Shown: piece by piece, positions 1 to 12,054 of the stretch
Layout: every line of letters starts with the position of its first letter
How positions within the stretch are numbered: position 1 is the first letter of the stretch
DNA from: Strigamia acuminata
Taxonomy: Eukaryota; Arthropoda; Chilopoda; Geophilomorpha; Linotaeniidae
Reading direction: 5' to 3'
Assembly: GCA_949358305.1 (NCBI GenBank)
Contig: OX442317.1
Coordinates: 14,946,491-15,010,490 of the forward strand
Length of the DNA stretch: 64,000 bases
Translations under genes and position numbers: made by a program
Notes under the pieces: generated by a model
Database searches by the model: none
What the model saw: only the letters and a program-made list of their open reading frames with translations
Told to the model about the DNA's origin: nothing

Positions 1-423
1 GTTTGTGCTAAGTCAACTGTGATGAGATCAACAGTCTATTCTGCCAAATCATTGCTTGGATGTTGCTAAAACTTACATTAAAGCTTTCTACTAAGGTTTA
101 AACACTATTTCAAAACATTCAGAGACATTGGTCTTGTGATGTTTGTGCTAAGTCAACTGTGATGAGATCAAAAGTCTATTCTCCCAAATCATTGCTTGGA
201 TGTTGCTAAAACTTACATTGAAACCTTCTACTAAGGTTTAAACACTATTTCAGAACATTCAGAGACATTGGTTTGTGGTGTTTGTGCTAAGTCAACTGTG
301 ATGTCAAATGAGATCAAAAATTTATTCTTTCAAATTATTGCTTGGATGTTGCTAACACTTACATTGAAGCCTTCTACTAAGGTTTAAACACTATTTCTAA
401 ACATTCAGAGACATTGGTCTTGT

Positions 424-2293
424 GGTGTTTGTGCTAAGTCAACTGTGACGTCAAATGAGATCAAAAGTTTATTCTTTCAAATTATTGCTTGGATGTTGCT
501 AAAACTTACATTGAAGCTTTCTACTAAGGTTTAAACACTATTTCAGAACATTCAGAAACATTGGTCTTGTGATGTTTGTGCTAAGTCAACTGTGATGTCA
601 AATGGGATCAAAAGTTTATTCTTCCAAATCATTGCTTGGATGTTGCTAAAACTTACATTGAAGCCTTCTACTAAGGTTTAAACACTATTTCAGAACATTC
701 AGAGACATTGGTCTTGTGATGTTTGTGCTAAGTCAACTGTGATGTCAAATGAGATCAAAAGTTTATTCTTTCAAATCATTGCTTGGATGTTGCTAAAACT
801 TACATTAAAGCTTTCTACTAAGGTTTAAACACTATTTCAGAACATTTAGAGACATTGGTCTTGTGATGTTTGTGCTAAGTCAACTGTGATGAGATCAAAA
901 GTCTATTCTCCAAAATCATTGCTTGGATGTTGCTAAAACTTACATTGAAGCCTTCTACTAAGGTTTAAACACTATTTCAGAACATTCAGACACATTGGTC
1001 TTGTGGTGTTTGTGCTAAGTCAACTGTGACGTCAAATAAGATCAAAAGTTTATTCTTTCAAATCATTGCTTGGATGTTGCTAAAACTTACATTAAAGCTT
1101 TCTACTAAGGTTTAAACACTATTTCAGAACATTCAGAGACATTGGTCTTGTGATGTTTGTGCTAAGTCAACTGTGATGAGATCAAAAGTCTATTCTCCCA
1201 AATCATTGCTTGGATGTTGCTAAAACTTACATTGAAGCCTTCTACTAAGGTTTAAACACTATTTCAGAACATTCAGAGACATTGGTCTTGTGATGTTTGT
1301 GCTAAGTCAACTGTGATGAGATCAAAAGTCTATTCTCCCAAATCATTGCTTGGATGTTGCTAAAACTTACATTGAAGCCTTCTACTAAGGTTTAAACACT
1401 ATTTCAGAACATTCAGAGACATTGGTTTGTGGTGTTTGTGCTAAGTCAACTGTGACGTCAAATGAGATCAAAAGTTTATTCTTTCAAATTATTGCTTGGA
1501 TGTTGCTAAAACTTACATTGAAGCTTTCTACTAAGGTTTAAACACTATTTCAGAACATTCAGAAACATTGGTCTTGTGATGTTTGTGCTAAGTCAACTGT
1601 GATGTCAAATGGGATCAAAAGTTTATTCTTCCAAATCATTGCTTGGATGTTGCTAAAACTTACATTGAAGCCTTCTACTAAGGTTTAAACACTATTTCAG
1701 AACATTCAGAGACATTGGTCTTGTGATGTTTGTGCTAAGTCAACTGTGATGTCAAATGAGATCAAAAGTTTATTCTTTCAAATCATTGCTTGGATGTTGC
1801 TAAAACTTACATTAAAGCTTTCTACTAAGGTTTAAACACTATTTCAGAACATTTAGAGACATTGGTCTTGTGATGTTTGTGCTAAGTCAACTGTGATGAG
1901 ATCAAAAGTCTATTCTCCAAAATCATTGCTTGGATGTTGCTAAAACTTACATTGAAGCCTTCTACTAAGGTTTAAACACTATTTCAGAACATTCAGACAC
2001 ATTGGTCTTGTGGTGTTTGTGCTAAGTCAACTGTGACGTCAAATAAGATCAAAAGTTTATTCTTTCAAATCATTGCTTGGATGTTGCTAAAACTTACATT
2101 AAAGCTTTCTACTAAGGTTTAAACACTATTTCAGAACATTCAGAGACATTGGTCTTGTGATGTTTGTGCTAAGTCAACTGTGATGAGATCAAAAGTCTAT
2201 TCTCCCAAATCATTGCTTGGATGTTGCTAAAACTTACATTGAAGCCTTCTACTAAGGTTTAAACACTATTTCAGAACATTCAGAGACATTGGT
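424..2293. repeat. Higher-order repeat, ~1007-bp period (7 monomers)
   Basis: Diagnostic monomer variants recur exactly 1007 bp apart: the CAGACACATT variant (991 and 1998), GTCAAATAAG (1031 and 2038) and the TGTGACGTCA variant (444 and 1451). Seven monomers, three of 140 and four near 147, account for the length. The match fades near 424 on the left and after about 2293 on the right. The same 1007-bp period is present at 37629 and 38636. Confidence 0.85.
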
Positions 2294-2798
2294 TTGTGGT
2301 GTTTGTGCTAAGTCAACTGTGATGTCAAATGAGATCAAAAATTTATTCTTTCAAATTATTGCTTGGATGTTGCTAACACTTACATTGAAGCCTTCTACTA
2401 AGGTTTAAACACTATTTCAGAACATTCAGAGACATTGGTCTTGTGATGTTTGTGCTGAGTCAACTGTGATGTCAAATGAGATCAAAAGTTTATTCTTTCA
2501 AATCATTGCTTGGATGTTGCTAAAACTTACATTAAAGCCTTCTACTAAGGTTTAAACACTATTTCAGAACATTCAGAGACATTGGTCTTGTGATGTTTGT
2601 GCTAAGTCAACTGTGATGAGATCAAAAGTCTATTCTCCAAAATCATTGCTTGGATGTTGCTAAAACTTACATTGAAGCCTTCTACTAAGGTTTAAACACT
2701 ATTTCAGAACATTCAGAGACATTGGTTTGTGGTGTTTGTGCTAAGTCAACTGTGATGTCAAATGAGATCAAAAGTTTATTCTTTCAAATTATTGCTTG

Positions 2799-2803
2799 GA
2801 TGT
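2799..2803. repeat. Target-site duplication of element A (GATGT)
   Basis: GATGT just left of the LTR is repeated at 11405-11409, right of the other LTR. The satellite sequence TTGGATGTTGCT is restored when one copy plus the element is removed. Confidence 0.9.
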
Positions 2804-3131
2804 TGTAGCAAACAACCTTGGATCTCACAGGAAAAGACTGGCGAATTGGTCACCAAACTCTGGAAACCGCCCGAGACTGTATAGTGGATGATGAAACAAG
2901 TTGAATTCTCAGCCCAAGTTGTAGGCCTAAATGCATCTGGAGAAATTAGGCCCAACTGCATTTAGTTGAAGTGATAAAAGCAGCTCTCTGGATACTGGGG
3001 AAAAAACCTTGTGCCTTCAGTGAGGAGGAGAGCATGCAAAACTCTCTACTCACTCATTATCATGTTTCTTGTAGCAGAAAACCAGATCAGAAATGATTCA
3101 CCCAAAGCAGAGTAAAAACACATCAACTGGC

Positions 3132-3137
3132 TTTATT
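3132..3137 (-). terminator. Candidate polyadenylation signal AATAAA, element A 3' LTR
   Basis: TTTATT on plus reads AATAAA on the element strand, just before AGCCAGTTGATG. B and C have ATTAAA at the homologous site, so the position is conserved. The other LTR copy is at 10175-10180. Confidence 0.45.
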
Positions 3138-3984
3138 CTTAACAACAGATAACAACTGTTGCTTCTTTAGCAACCTACTCTTAACAACTGGTCACCTGCT
3201 TACAATAAATGGCAGTGACCAAACAATACAGATTTGAATAATAACAATAGTGCCTCAAGACTTCCGTAGGCAGACAACAGATGTCAAACCTAACATAAGT
3301 AAAGGCAAAACTTAACCTAATACTTTAATAACAGTATGACCTGTGCTAGTAGCACTTCACTTAAAATTAACAGATAATTCAAAGGCTAAAACTAACATTA
3401 TCTACACTCAAAAACACAATGCTGAACCCAAAACCAATCACCACCAAAAGAGGGCGCAACGTGTCACAGTTTTAACCCCTTAACAACCATGCAATAACAA
3501 AGGTAAAAGCTTAGATTAATAACTCTTAATATTGGTAATTTATACAAACAATAACTAGTATATATTCCCTATGTCCAGGTTTCATTAAAACCCCAAAAGA
3601 AACAATAACAGGGCACCAGTGCAGCACCAAATCTAAGATGGCGACCATGCAACTGCCAAAATGACGTGAATGGAGCAAAACAAGGTCGCGAGCGATTCAC
3701 AGGCCTTCTCAACGATGGATCTGCGTCTTAGAATGGTCAGTACAACTCGCCCAATGCTTGAACACAAGAAACCAACCGAATCGTCTCATTTACAGACCAC
3801 ACACGGCCACGAGAGGCGTCGCAAGGCGTGCGCACACGCCTGACGCTCCCGAACGCTCACAAACGATGTCCAACGTCCATCCAGCGACCAGAAACACCTG
3901 TGGACTACTCTAAACACCAATACAAGTTAGTATAAATTAAATCACAGTGAAACAAGCACCAAAACAGCATTTGTGCTTAATTTC

Positions 3985-4081
3985 AAGTTCTCCTGCTTCC
4001 CAGTTCACTTATGCTATGGCGGCCATCTTGCCGATGCACGCCTATCTCTCTCACAAGTGAACTGGAAACAGGAGAAAACTT
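3985..4081. other. Long imperfect hairpin in element A LTR
   Basis: CCAGTTCACTT near 4000-4010 pairs with AAGTGAACTGG at 4055-4065. Pairing extends outward through CTCCTG/CAGGAG to about 24 bp with small bulges. The loop of about 44 nt contains GGCGGCCATCTTG, a YY1-like motif. The second LTR copy is at 11028-11124, and homologous hairpins occur in B and C. Confidence 0.75.
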
Positions 4082-6635
4082 ATAAATACTAGAAATAACA
4101 CAAACAATTGAAAAAGACACATAAAACAACTACAAAAGACTAAAAACACAACTTTCAAACATTCCAGGTGTGGCAGGCAACGTGACAACCTCCTTGAACC
4201 TCCAGGATCGTGACAACAAAGCAGCAAATCAACTGGACATGTCAGATATGTGTTAAAAATCTATTCAAACTTGACAACAAAATTAAAAAGCTTTTTCTTT
4301 CTTTTAGAAGATGAGCCACGTGAAATCTCCAGATCTTTTTGTTGCGTTCTTGCTCGCAACATCGCTGCCGGCCAAAAAAAAGAAGAGAGCAGCCGCCCTG
4401 AAGGAACCGCATTCAAGAAGAAAAGATCGAGCATACTGACTTTCACCATGCCTACATCTTTTGGCAAGAATCCACAACGAATCATAGAACCCCTTTTCCC
4501 AAATCGAAAATATATTGACTTTTCTGTTAACAATACATTAACACAAACAGGAGCGGGTCCCCTGAAACGAAAAGATCCCAGACATACTGCAAAACAACAG
4601 AACTCTAACTTGCAACTCGTAATACAAAGAAACGACTAACAATCACAAAAAAAAGGGGCTTGTCTCTCCCATAGCGATTGACCTGCAGTCAACTTTGGGA
4701 AGCTGAAGCCCCACAACCAAGGGGGTCAGTCAAAGACAAGACACCACTAAACCACGAATAACCTTAAAGCTAAATTAACAAACCTACTTCTCATACACTT
4801 CCTTTAAGAGGTAGTTTGAATCCTCAGACAAAACTCGCTTCTAAAGACACCGACGCACGCAAGCACCTGAGCTCAGCCATTGATCCAATCAGGAAGCCTG
4901 CCAAAGTTGACATCAAACTGAAACGAAAATGCCGCAGAAAGCTAAAGAAAATTCCTATCTAACTAAACAAAGACAACCAATTCACCGTTGGGACACCAAG
5001 CGACCAACCTAAACAGGCGATCAACTCACGACTTGATGACAAACAATCAGCCAAGCCATCGACCGTCCAATCAGGCGGCAACTCACCGCAAAGGTAAACT
5101 CGTGCCCAATTTCCTTTAAACTAAAATATCTTCAACTAGAAAGAACTAAACTAAACTGTGTAATGAACCAAAAAACCAATTGGAACCAATAACGCGCAAT
5201 GTCAAAGAACACACCCCCAGTCTAAATACACCTGAAAAATTAAGAAAATTGTGCTCACCTTTAAAAACAGTTACCCGTTGACATTGCAGAAAACGAAACC
5301 CCTCCCTTAGTGAAATCTCCATTCAAACCTCTCTAGAACTCTCACAACGAGAAGCGGCCACTTAAATTTAAGACAGGTAACTTCAATCGTGCCCCACCCG
5401 ACTACTAGTACAAAATCTTTTCTCATTTTTTTTTTCTACTACAAGCAGGGCTCTGCTAAACTAACGCAAGACAAGCCAAAAATTTGAATCTAAGAGCACA
5501 ACACATAATTCCCTTTTTTAACAAAAAACTATGGGTATCCCCTGACACCGCGAATTATCCTCAATGCTTTCTCTTCAATTCGACCTTCTCTCTGGCTAAT
5601 ATCTCAGCTAAACCTTCCTTTCTATCATAACCCATTTTCCTCCCGACAGAAAAAGAAAGCTGCCACGGCGTTTAAACCACTAATGCCAGAGCCAAAAAAG
5701 CTTGGAAAAAACAACACCTGTGGATTTCTTTGTGAGAGAAAGCCACTTTTTAAAGGTAAAAACTATGAATTAACTAACCTTTGACTAACTAAGCTTTTGT
5801 TTCAGAAGACTTCCGCGAGTATCTGACACGCCACTAACCCAAACCCCATGGACGTGTGACCGTCAGACTCGTCGCAAAAAGCTCTGAACTCAAACACTAA
5901 AAAAAAAAGACTAATTACTAATTTCTACTATATCGTCGCCTCTACGTCCTCCTATCGGAAGCTAGCCCAAGGGAACTCGAAATCACGACTTACTCTTTAG
6001 ATCTAACCCTCGACCTTTTCTCTCAGGAACCCCAAAAAAAACAGTTGTGCACCTGTGTTCAGCCAAAACACTTGTGCTTCTGTGCTCAAAACTTTGGGTA
6101 GGAGGGGGCGTGAAAACAAGTTGCGATCCGATCAACCTTGATCGCACATCTCCCAATGCTTGACGCATTTGACGAATTAACTGACTCAATTTCGTGCATA
6201 GGTAAAAAGAAACCCGGATCCAAAGGAGGAGAAGACTTCCTTGCACAATCTAAGTACCAAGGCAAAGCTTACTGCCTATCTCGGAGGAGCAATGGACAAG
6301 ACTGAAAGTTGAACAGTGCGCAGAAGCTCAGGAGAACGTGAGCAACAGGAATTAAAGTATGGTGAAGAAGCTCACCCTCTAAAACCGATTAGCTCCTCGT
6401 GTATTGGGTCCAATAACACGAGTGTCCACCAGAGAACCGACACGCTCAAAAAACTGTTCCGTTCCATCCCCCGCGAGACCGAAACCATGCCCCGACTGAC
6501 GAGGACCCTCAAGAACTTTACCCCATGCACCCTGAGTGAGTATACGAAACTAAACCTAAAAAAGGAGCGCCTGGCTCTGCATAAAAGAGAAAAGAATATA
6601 GAATCCCTGGCCCTTTCTCACATCAAGGTTGTTGG

Positions 6636-6662
6636 ACTCGCACCTTGTCACTAAGGGCGAGT
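6636..6662. other. Small conserved hairpin in element A interior
   Basis: ACTCGC at 6636-6641 pairs with GCGAGT at 6657-6662, with an inner CCTT/AAGG stem and a 6-nt loop. It is kept in B (47333-47359) and C (55765-55791). Role unknown; a packaging or structural RNA element is one possibility. Confidence 0.5.
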
Positions 6663-6753
6663 GTACCCTGTCCTTGAACAACCGAGAAAGTGAAAGAACT
6701 CTGCTTCTGGGCTCCTAACCTTTCACTAACCCTAATGCTTGCACAAAAGTGCT

Positions 6754-6900
6754 TGCTTAAGCCTGATAGACTGAACTATCAATTGCTTAAGAACCTCCAA
6801 TTCGCTTAAGCCTGACTGACTGAACTATCATCCGCTTAAAAAACCTCTTAATTGCTTAAGCCTGACGGACTTAACTATCATCCGCTTAAGACTCTCTAAT
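6754..6900. repeat. Minisatellite, ~48-50 bp units (GCTTAAG), 3 copies
   Basis: Units share GCTTAAGCCTGA, then AACTATCATC, then a second GCTTAAG. There are three units here and four in elements B and C. Confidence 0.85.
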
Positions 6901-7050
6901 TGCTTTTTCTATGGGTTTGTTGGGCCACCGTTAACCAACTAAAGCCTTTTTCTTTGGGTTTGTTGGGCCACCGTTAACCAACTAAACGTTTTTTTTTCCA
7001 ACTCGGGGTTCGACGGACCAACTGTTAACCGACTAAAGCCCTTTTTCTAT
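6901..7050. repeat. Minisatellite, ~43-52 bp units (GTTAACC), 3 copies
   Basis: Three units each carry a T-rich run, a GGGTTTG or GGGGTTCG stretch, and a GTTAACC core followed by AACTAAA or GACTAAA. It directly abuts the GCTTAAG minisatellite. Confidence 0.8.
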
Positions 7051-9812
7051 TGTTCAGTTCGACTGACTTTGGTTAGCAGTGCAAAAATGAACCTATGCAA
7101 GTGACCCTTAACTCAACACTCACATGTTAATGCTAATTCCCTATCCAACGCGACTCTTGTAACGAGATCTCACATGCTTATCACGTTACACATTGCAACG
7201 TCACGAGGCTGCTTTGGGAATTTGAGGGTTGACTGACGAACGCCCCGCCCTATCGACGTACTTCAACAACCTCTCTTTTCTGTTTTGACAAATAAGACTT
7301 ATCTCTCTTTGGCTCTTTCTAACCTTAATCCGAACCAACGGGGCTTATTGTCCTCTTTCTTCTCCTACTGCCACTCTGACTGCAAGGCAATAGGCCTTGG
7401 CCCTTTGAACCCCAGTCCCAGAATGTATCCAAGAACTGAGTGTGGGACAACACTGGAATCCATTGTGAGTGGACTACTTAACTATGCTATAACTAAATTC
7501 CCTAAGAAACAAATTCGGAAAACTATCTTAACTTAAACCGCAGGAACAACAAGTCTTCAAAAGAGAGAGAAGTGCTGAGTTTCTCTTTCCAAAAATGAAA
7601 TTCTACAACATCCTCAAACACTACCTCTCTCGCTGGCTTTGCTGACCAACCATTGTTCCATTCGTCAATGCGGCACTCTGCTCCGCCAACCGCAAATGGC
7701 CTAGTGCCAAATGGGTGCTCGAACAAGCAGGTCAACTAATCGCACAAAAAAACCCGAATATGTAACTTTCTATTTCTTATAGAGACAACTTTCAATAAAA
7801 ATAAATTTAAAGACTGTTAACCTCTAATATCTAAATTCTACAACTGTGGAGTCTCGAAAAATGCTCTTACAACCCTGATCTGATCAATTAAGCGCCCTTA
7901 TACCCCTTCCAACCACACAATGTGCAAGGTGGAGACTGCACTTACTATCATCAATTGTCTCGAATTTGAAAGACTGACTCTAATGGACGGTCGTTTCACC
8001 CTGAACAAGCCCCACCATACAGTGACTAACTTTCCAAAAAGGGGGTACCCACCCAACTGATCCACAAGCGCCCTCGCAAAGACGCTTGGTGGCTGCGAAC
8101 ATAACAAGCAATTTTCTCCAAAACTCTGAAAACTAACTTATAACTAAAAGGTTTACACTAAGAAAAATAATGATGAACCCAGTAACGTATCCAAACATCT
8201 TAACCAAATTGTGGACGCACTAAAACGAGATTTGGCTTGCTTAAAGCAGTCGTTCTGCCCTAAATCCCAAAAAACAACCGAAAAAACGAGCTTACTCCAA
8301 TCACAAACTAAAGGTACAACAAGCTGGCAGTGGGAACGTCTACAAATTCTTAGCAGTAACTTCTCAAAAAACCTTTTATCACAAAATGAAACTGATTGGA
8401 GGACTGATTTCTAACTTTCCGCCTTCTCTTTCCAAACAGCTAGTGTGGCTTCTCTTATCTCAACCCACGCACAGGTAATTCTAAAAACCTCACACACCAA
8501 AACTTGCTTAAAAACTGCGAAATAACGCGGAAATTCCCCAAAACAGACTCAAAACACTTCTACGGGTGGTCAGCCCACTGAAAGGTTGTCGGACAAACAC
8601 GGCAGCCCTTTGAGGCGGAATCCCTCGCCTCCACTCTCCCACACAACCCAAATAGCAGGCTGAGTGTATTAAAGGAGAAGGAGCGACCACTCGCTTGCGA
8701 CAACCAAAAAACCAAGCAAACGAGCGCGGGACCTCTTTCCAACAAGCCTCAAACCTGGCGGCTCCGCAGCAGTCCGAAACCCTCGCAGTTCACAATAGAA
8801 CTGACCGCACAAACTTAATCAACTCTTAAACTTAACAAAATTCTTTTACTTAAACTACTAACAAAGAACAAAAGAAAAAAGACGAATTGGCTTGAAACTT
8901 TGCTGCAGTCAAGCAACCATTGTCCAGCTCCTTGAGCTTGTCTTGGCTGGTGATATGATTCGTCTTTGCTGATTGGCACTCTTTTTCTCAACATTGTGAC
9001 TTGTACTCTCGATCTTGGGCCCGAACTGTGGGCTCCCTTTCAATGACGAAACTTGACCAAACAAGCTGCTTTCTCCTCTGCTCTGATGGCAAGCGTCCAC
9101 CTTCCTGTACAGCTGAGTGACTTGTCCCTTGGCCCGTCTGCGCCAACCAACAGTCAACCTACATCTTGGACAGTTCAGGCGCTGTGCAGATGTGGAATCA
9201 TCGTGCTTGACGTGTGGAAACCACAGCTGCATGCATCTCCATCTCGCCTGATGAGACCAAAACCTTGCGTCGCCCTTCACTGTCGACCACTTGATGACAA
9301 AGCGCATATTGGAACTTCTAAGAATCAAAGACAACTGTAATGTCCCGCCCAACATGACTGACTCTTGTGTAAACTCAACAACAGGTGAGCCAACACTTAA
9401 ACTAACTTAAGTCAAACAAGAAAAAACTCCCCTGCTTAAAGCAGTTATAATGGAGTCAAAACGCACTTAAAGTAAAATTACAAAGCAAAAAAAAATGTAC
9501 ACACTATCCTCCCCCCAAGAGGGCACAACCAATCACCCAGTAACAGCCCACCAAAAACACTAAGCATAAACAACTAAATGTTCTTCTTCTTCAGGCAGCT
9601 GTCCAACTTGCACATTGCGTTGTGTTGACGACTTGGCAGACTCAGGACGTCAATGGCCGCTCTCACGTGACTCTCTGGCGTGCGCACTTGATGCAGGTCG
9701 CTCACAGAACCAGCTGCACAAACGAACCAACTGGCACGCACCAAACCACTTGAATCACTTGCTGAACGTCCAAATGACCTCTTTTCCATGCGCGCTGTAC
9801 ACACGCGCACGA

Positions 9813-9833
9813 AATCCTGGAATCACGGTACCA
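9813..9833 (-). promoter_or_regulatory. Candidate primer-binding site, element A
   Basis: The minus strand reads TGGTA, CCGTGA, TT, CCAGGATT, starting 13 nt inside the 5' LTR. TGG complements a tRNA 3' CCA, and CCAGGATT is complementary to a typical T-arm 3' side. It is nearly the same as the BEL site at 35549-35568. The tRNA species is not identified. Confidence 0.6.
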
Positions 9834-9846
9834 AAAAACAGCTCCC

Positions 9847-11404
9847 TGTAGCAAACAACCTTGGATCTCACAGGAAAAGACTGGCGAATTGGTCACCAAA
9901 CTCTGGAAACCGCCCGAGACTGTATAGTGGATGATGAAACAAGTTGAATTCTCAGCCCAAGTTGTAGGCCTAAATGCATCTGGAGAAATTAGGCCCAACT
10001 GCATTTAGTTGAAGTGATAAAAGCAGCTCTCTGGATACTGGGGAAAAAACCTTGTGCCTTCAGTGAGGAGGAGAGCATGCAAAACTCTCTACTCACTCAT
10101 TATCATGTTTCTTGTAGCAGAAAACCAGATCAGAAATGATTCACCCAAAGCAGAGTAAAAACACATCAACTGGCTTTATTCTTAACAACAGATAACAACT
10201 GTTGCTTCTTTAGCAACCTACTCTTAACAACTGGTCACCTGCTTACAATAAATGGCAGTGACCAAACAATACAGATTTGAATAATAACAATAGTGCCTCA
10301 AGACTTCCGTAGGCAGACAACAGATGTCAAACCTAACATAAGTAAAGGCAAAACTTAACCTAATACTTTAATAACAGTATGACCTGTGCTAGTAGCACTT
10401 CACTTAAAATTAACAGATAATTCAAAGGCTAAAACTAACATTATCTACACTCAAAAACACAATGCTGAACCCAAAACCAATCACCACCAAAAGAGGGCGC
10501 AACGTGTCACAGTTTTAACCCCTTAACAACCATGCAATAACAAAGGTAAAAGCTTAGATTAATAACTCTTAATATTGGTAATTTATACAAACAATAACTA
10601 GTATATATTCCCTATGTCCAGGTTTCATTAAAACCCCAAAAGAAACAATAACAGGGCACCAGTGCAGCACCAAATCTAAGATGGCGACCATGCAACTGCC
10701 AAAATGACGTGAATGGAGCAAAACAAGGTCGCGAGCGATTCACAGGCCTTCTCAACGATGGATCTGCGTCTTAGAATGGTCAGTACAACTCGCCCAATGC
10801 TTGAACACAAGAAACCAACCGAATCGTCTCATTTACAGACCACACACGGCCACGAGAGGCGTCGCAAGGCGTGCGCACACGCCTGACGCTCCCGAACGCT
10901 CACAAACGATGTCCAACGTCCATCCAGCGACCAGAAACACCTGTGGACTACTCTAAACACCAATACAAGTTAGTATAAATTAAATCACAGTGAAACAAGC
11001 ACCAAAACAGCATTTGTGCTTAATTTCAAGTTCTCCTGCTTCCCAGTTCACTTATGCTATGGCGGCCATCTTGCCGATGCACGCCTATCTCTCTCACAAG
11101 TGAACTGGAAACAGGAGAAAACTTATAAATACTAGAAATAACACAAACAATTGAAAAAGACACATAAAACAACTACAAAAGACTAAAAACACAACTTTCA
11201 AACATTCCAGGTGTGGCAGGCAACGTGACAACCTCCTTGAACCTCCAGGATCGTGACAACAAAGCAGCAAATCAACTGGACATGTCAGATATGTGTTAAA
11301 AATCTATTCAAACTTGACAACAAAATTAAAAAGCTTTTTCTTTCTTTTAGAAGATGAGCCACGTGAAATCTCCAGATCTTTTTGTTGCGTTCTTGCTCGC
11401 AACA
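9847..11404 (-). repeat. Element A 5' LTR (1558 bp)
   Basis: Direct repeat of 2804-4361. It is 5' by orientation because the primer-binding site lies next to its left edge on the minus strand. The right edge GCAACA meets satellite through the GATGT duplication. Confidence 0.92.
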
Positions 11405-12054
11405 GATGTTGCTAAAACTTACATTGAAGCCTTCTACTAAGGTTTAAACACTATTTCTGAACATTCAGAGACATTGGTCTTGTGGTGTTTGTGCTAAGTC
11501 AACTGTGATGTCAAATGAGATCAAAAGTTTATTCTTTCAAATTATTGCTTGGATGTTGCTAAAACTTACATTGAAGCTTTCTACTAAGGTTTAAACACTA
11601 TTTCAGAACATTCAGAGACATTGGTTTGTGGTGTTTGTGCTAAGTCAACTGTGATGTCAAATGAGATCAAAAGTTTATTCTTTCAAATTATTGCTTGGAT
11701 GTTGCTAAAACTTACATTGAAGCCTTCTACTAAGGTTTAAACACTATTTCAGAACATTCAGAGACATTGGTTTGTGGTGTTTGTGCTAAGTCAACTGTGA
11801 TGTCAAATGAGATCAAAAGTTTATTCTTTCAAATTATTGCTTGGATGTTGCTAACACTTACATTGAAGCCTTCTACTAAGGTTTAAATACTATTTCTAAA
11901 CATTCAGAGACATTGGTCTTGTGGTGTTTGTGCTAAGTCAACTGTGATGAGATCAAAAGTCTATTCTCCCAAATCATTGCTTGGATGTTGCTAAAACTTA
12001 CATTGAAGCCTTCTACTAAGGTTTAAACACTATTTCAGAACATTCAGAGACATT

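Larger units (their letters stand above)
1..2803. repeat. Satellite array, segment 1 (140/147-bp monomers)
   Basis: Head-to-tail monomers start with GTTTGTGCTAAGTCAACTGT. Two length classes are mixed: about 140 bp (GATGAGATC form) and about 147 bp, which carries an extra 7 bp (TCAAATG) after GATG. A 1-bp variant has GGTTTGTGG instead of GGTCTTGTGG. The segment holds about 19-20 monomers. Bases 1-455 match 27373-27827, and the rest matches the array right of the BEL element at 37094 onward with one 140-bp monomer gained or lost. No coding potential is seen. The array runs off the left edge of the window. Confidence 0.98.
2804..4361 (-). repeat. Element A 3' LTR (1558 bp)
   Basis: It matches 9847-11404 at a constant offset of 7043 bp with no difference noticed by eye. 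In the element's orientation it begins TGTTGC and ends GCTACA. It contains an AATAAA-type signal and a long hairpin. Short open frames in it repeat in both LTRs and look like chance frames. Confidence 0.92.
4362..9846 (-). other. Element A internal region, no protein-coding gene recognised
   Basis: This 5485-bp stretch is homologous along most of its length to 44155-49626 (reverse complement) and 53495-58969. The longest frame is about 148 codons and none is kept intact across all three copies. I see two tandem minisatellites (6754-6900, 6901-7050), a small conserved hairpin (6636-6662) and a primer-binding site at the right end. A carries roughly 70-80 bp near 8225-8310 that C lacks, and differs strongly from B and C near 8.9-9.35 kb. 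The interior probably serves as an RNA that is packaged and reverse transcribed. Confidence 0.7.
2804..11404 (-). mobile_element. Non-autonomous LTR retroelement A (LARD-like, BEL/Pao-associated)
   Basis: Seen: an 8601-bp insertion in satellite with two direct 1558-bp terminal repeats, TGTAGC...GCAACA on the plus strand, and a 5-bp target duplication GATGT. The minus-strand reading places a primer-binding site 13 nt inside the right LTR, so the element points leftward. The 5.5 kb interior has no long reading frame and no recognisable gag, protease, RT or integrase. Known: large LTR elements without coding capacity are moved in trans by an autonomous relative. Inferred: the BEL/Pao element at 27836-37093 or a relative is the helper. 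A is a subfamily distinct from B and C, with a shorter LTR and several internal indels, yet its own LTRs look identical, so the insertion is young. Confidence 0.88.

Noticed and set aside
1-2803. Regularly spaced repeats that might suggest a CRISPR array
   Set aside because: The whole 140-147 bp unit is repeated with no unique spacers. This is tandem satellite DNA in a eukaryotic setting.
4250-4639. 129-codon frame at the end of the element A left LTR
   Set aside because: It crosses the LTR-interior boundary on the strand opposite to the element and has no domain. A shorter antisense frame covers the same bases. Likely chance.
8909-9355. 148-codon frame in element A as a protein gene
   Set aside because: The homologous segment in B and C differs by large indels and the frame is not preserved. 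No domain is recognised.
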